Under the pieces are notes generated by a model, which was given only the letters and a program-made list of their open reading frames with translations, was not told where the DNA came from and searched no databases. A program made the position numbers and the translations under genes. Positions 5,261 to 6,654 of a DNA stretch of 6,654 bases are shown piece after piece. The DNA is from Microcaldota archaeon (GTDB taxonomy: Archaea; Micrarchaeota; Micrarchaeia; Anstonellales; Bilamarchaeaceae): positions 1 to 6,654 of the forward strand of contig JACPAS010000045.1 of NCBI GenBank assembly GCA_016180665.1, given 5' to 3'. How positions within the stretch are numbered: the first letter of the stretch is position 1; the number at the start of each line of letters is the position of its first letter.

Positions 5261-6654
5261 TTACTTTTTATAGACATCTGTTGAGAAAGGAACAAACAAT
5301 TTCCCTCCACCTTTAACGAATTTCGATTTGAATTCAAGAATATTTAACCTGCCCCCTTGAATTAATGCTTCGAACATTACTATAAATGCGTTTAATATAT
5401 GAAGAAGTGCAAAAAGTGCAAAGAAGATAATCGAGAATAACCCCTGAGAAGGAAGTGGAATGAAAAATTGATTTATTATTTCTGCAATTATTACGCCAAC
5501 TACACCGACTACTGCAATTCTTGAATAGGAAAGAATGTTACCAGCAAGACCAGGTATTTCTAAAACGCCAACCATGCCCTCTGTCAAGACTAGGCCGAGA
5601 ATTGAGATAGACATTAATCCTAATGCATAATTAGCAGCTTCAATTGAGAAAAGATTGAAGAAAAATCCGCTTATAGCTACAAAACCGCCAATTTCTATTA
5701 ATAGCCAGAATATTTTTGCTGCTGCATGCTTTTTGCTGTGCCCCCACTCAGTAATTGCACCTAATATAAATCCTAGACCAATGTGAATTAAACCAACTAG
5801 AATAGTAATTCCTAATAAAAGCGGTAGGTTGTGCGCTCTGCTAAATCCAGTATAAAGAGGACCGGCTATCATAAGATTACTTAGATTAACCAACCCCCAT
5901 TGCTCCAAAATCTCCAGAAGATGGAAGTGCGTTAGGCCTGCCCACTCATCAAATATCAAACCGAAAAATATCGCTGGAATTGCTGAGAAAAGCCAGATTT
6001 TGGTTACATTTGACATTACATTACTTTTCGAGAATTTTTTATTCAGCCAATATGCCAGAACCAAAGAGATAAGACCATAGACTACATCTCCAACTATCAT
6101 TCCATATAAAAGTGGAACTCCTATGAAATATAAAAAGGTTGGATCAATTTCCAATGAATTCGGCAACGCGTATGTTTGAGTTAAAAACTGGAATTGGGTT
6201 GTAGATTCTGGATTATCTAAAACTGTTGGGGGAATTTCATGATGGTTGGTTTCTAATTTTTCAAGATTTACTCTGTCCTCATACCTGTGCAATTCTGACT
6301 CGAGTTTAGGATAATCGGATTTTTTTATCCAGCCCTCTATGAAATAAAACATCTTAGTTAGGCCAAATTTAGAGCTTATCTGGTTTCTATCTGCCTCTAT
6401 AGTTAATGCCCTTTCTAATGAATAAATGTTTGAATAATTCCCTGCTGCAATTGATTTTATTTGTTTTTCAATACCAGATAATCGATCGAGTTTCCGTGAT
6501 CTTTCCCTTTCCAGCCAGAGTTTATACTTTTCAGGAATATTTAGATTTACAGGTAGTTCTAATTTTGAGGCTAAAGAAGATTCTAAAATATCTTCTAATT
6601 TTTCTTCCTCAGATCTTTCATAAAGAAGAAGGATAATCGCTTTGTTCTGATGAA
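5261..6654 (-). CDS. atpI: A/V-type ATP synthase membrane subunit I (a), 5' end cut by window edge
   Basis: I is the membrane stator that, against the K ring, forms the two ion half-channels; its N-terminal cytoplasmic domain anchors the peripheral stalks. The frame is open from the right edge (6652) to TAA 5263-5261, giving 463 residues. An internal ATG at 6352 is not the start, because coding continues 100 codons upstream in the same frame. Family members are about 640-690 residues, so roughly 200 N-terminal residues are missing. Visible residues 1-160 are hydrophilic and partly coiled coil. Seven or eight hydrophobic segments follow from about 172 to 430, beginning with DPTFLYFIGVPLLYGMIVGDVVYGL. 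The essential arginine is in NILSYSRIAVVG, visible residue 378 (codon 5521-5519). The C-terminus has NAFIVMFEALIQGGRLNILEF and then GGGKLFVPF, typical of the family. It lies 66 nt before atpK, separated by an inverted repeat. Confidence 0.96.
   Translation of the reverse strand, partial: HQNKAIILLLYERSEEEKLEDILESSLASKLELPVNLNIPEKYKLWLERERSRKLDRLSGIEKQIKSIAAGNYSNIYSLERALTIEADRNQISSKFGLTKMFYFIEGWIKKSDYPKLESELHRYEDRVNLEKLETNHHEIPPTVLDNPESTTQFQFLTQTYALPNSLEIDPTFLYFIGVPLLYGMIVGDVVYGLISLVLAYWLNKKFSKSNVMSNVTKIWLFSAIPAIFFGLIFDEWAGLTHFHLLEILEQWGLVNLSNLMIAGPLYTGFSRAHNLPLLLGITILVGLIHIGLGFILGAITEWGHSKKHAAAKIFWLLIEIGGFVAISGFFFNLFSIEAANYALGLMSISILGLVLTEGMVGVLEIPGLAGNILSYSRIAVVGVVGVIIAEIINQFFIPLPSQGLFSIIFFALFALLHILNAFIVMFEALIQGGRLNILEFKSKFVKGGGKLFVPFSTDVYKK

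Noticed and set aside
5225..5273. Inverted repeat as a terminator read on the plus strand (T-rich tract at 5257-5269)
   Set aside because: The T-rich run does follow the stem on the plus strand, but no plus-strand gene exists upstream to be terminated.
6406..6636. Plus-strand 76-codon frame near the right edge
   Set aside because: The minus-strand frame of atpI runs unbroken through this stretch to the window edge and reads as the coiled-coil part of subunit I.

Overview
The window holds one polycistronic operon, entirely on the minus strand, encoding the archaeal-type (A/V-type) rotary ATP synthase. In transcription order (right to left) the genes are I (membrane stator a-subunit, 5' end cut by the right edge), K (proteolipid c-subunit), E (peripheral stalk), C (central-stalk socket), F (central-stalk regulatory subunit), A (catalytic) and B (nucleotide-binding, 3' end cut by the left edge). 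Spacing is tight throughout: 66, 20, 5, 22, 24 and 5 nt. I see no RNA gene, mobile element, CRISPR array or unrelated gene, and no stretch over 300 bases without a gene. The longest non-coding gap is the 66 nt between I and K.

The organism is most likely an archaeon. The order I-K-E-C-F-A-B is the core of the standard archaeal operon (H-I-K-E-C-F-A-B-D). The c-subunit is a short single hairpin carrying an LPE carboxylate motif, and the ribosome binding sites (GGAGG, GAGGTGA, AAGAGGTGAT) fit an anti-Shine-Dalgarno ending in AUCACCUCC. The DNA is AT-rich. A bacterium with a V/A-type ATPase in the same order cannot be excluded from this window alone, and I do not assign a phylum.

Together A and B form the A3B3 hexamer where ATP is made. 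C and F belong to the central stalk with D, which is not in the window and is expected beyond the left edge. E, with H (not visible, expected beyond the right edge), forms the peripheral stalk. I and the K ring form the ion-translocating membrane motor. All key residues I could check are present: the intact P-loop, GER glutamate and arginine region in A, the degenerate P-loop in B, the essential SYxR arginine in I, and the carboxylate in K. No frameshift or internal stop is seen in any of the seven genes.

This is a conserved housekeeping operon, not a new system. The points worth a second look are small: a strong GC-rich inverted repeat in front of the c-subunit gene, a c-subunit ion site with a mixed set of ligand positions, and compact start/stop arrangements at the E/C and A/B junctions.
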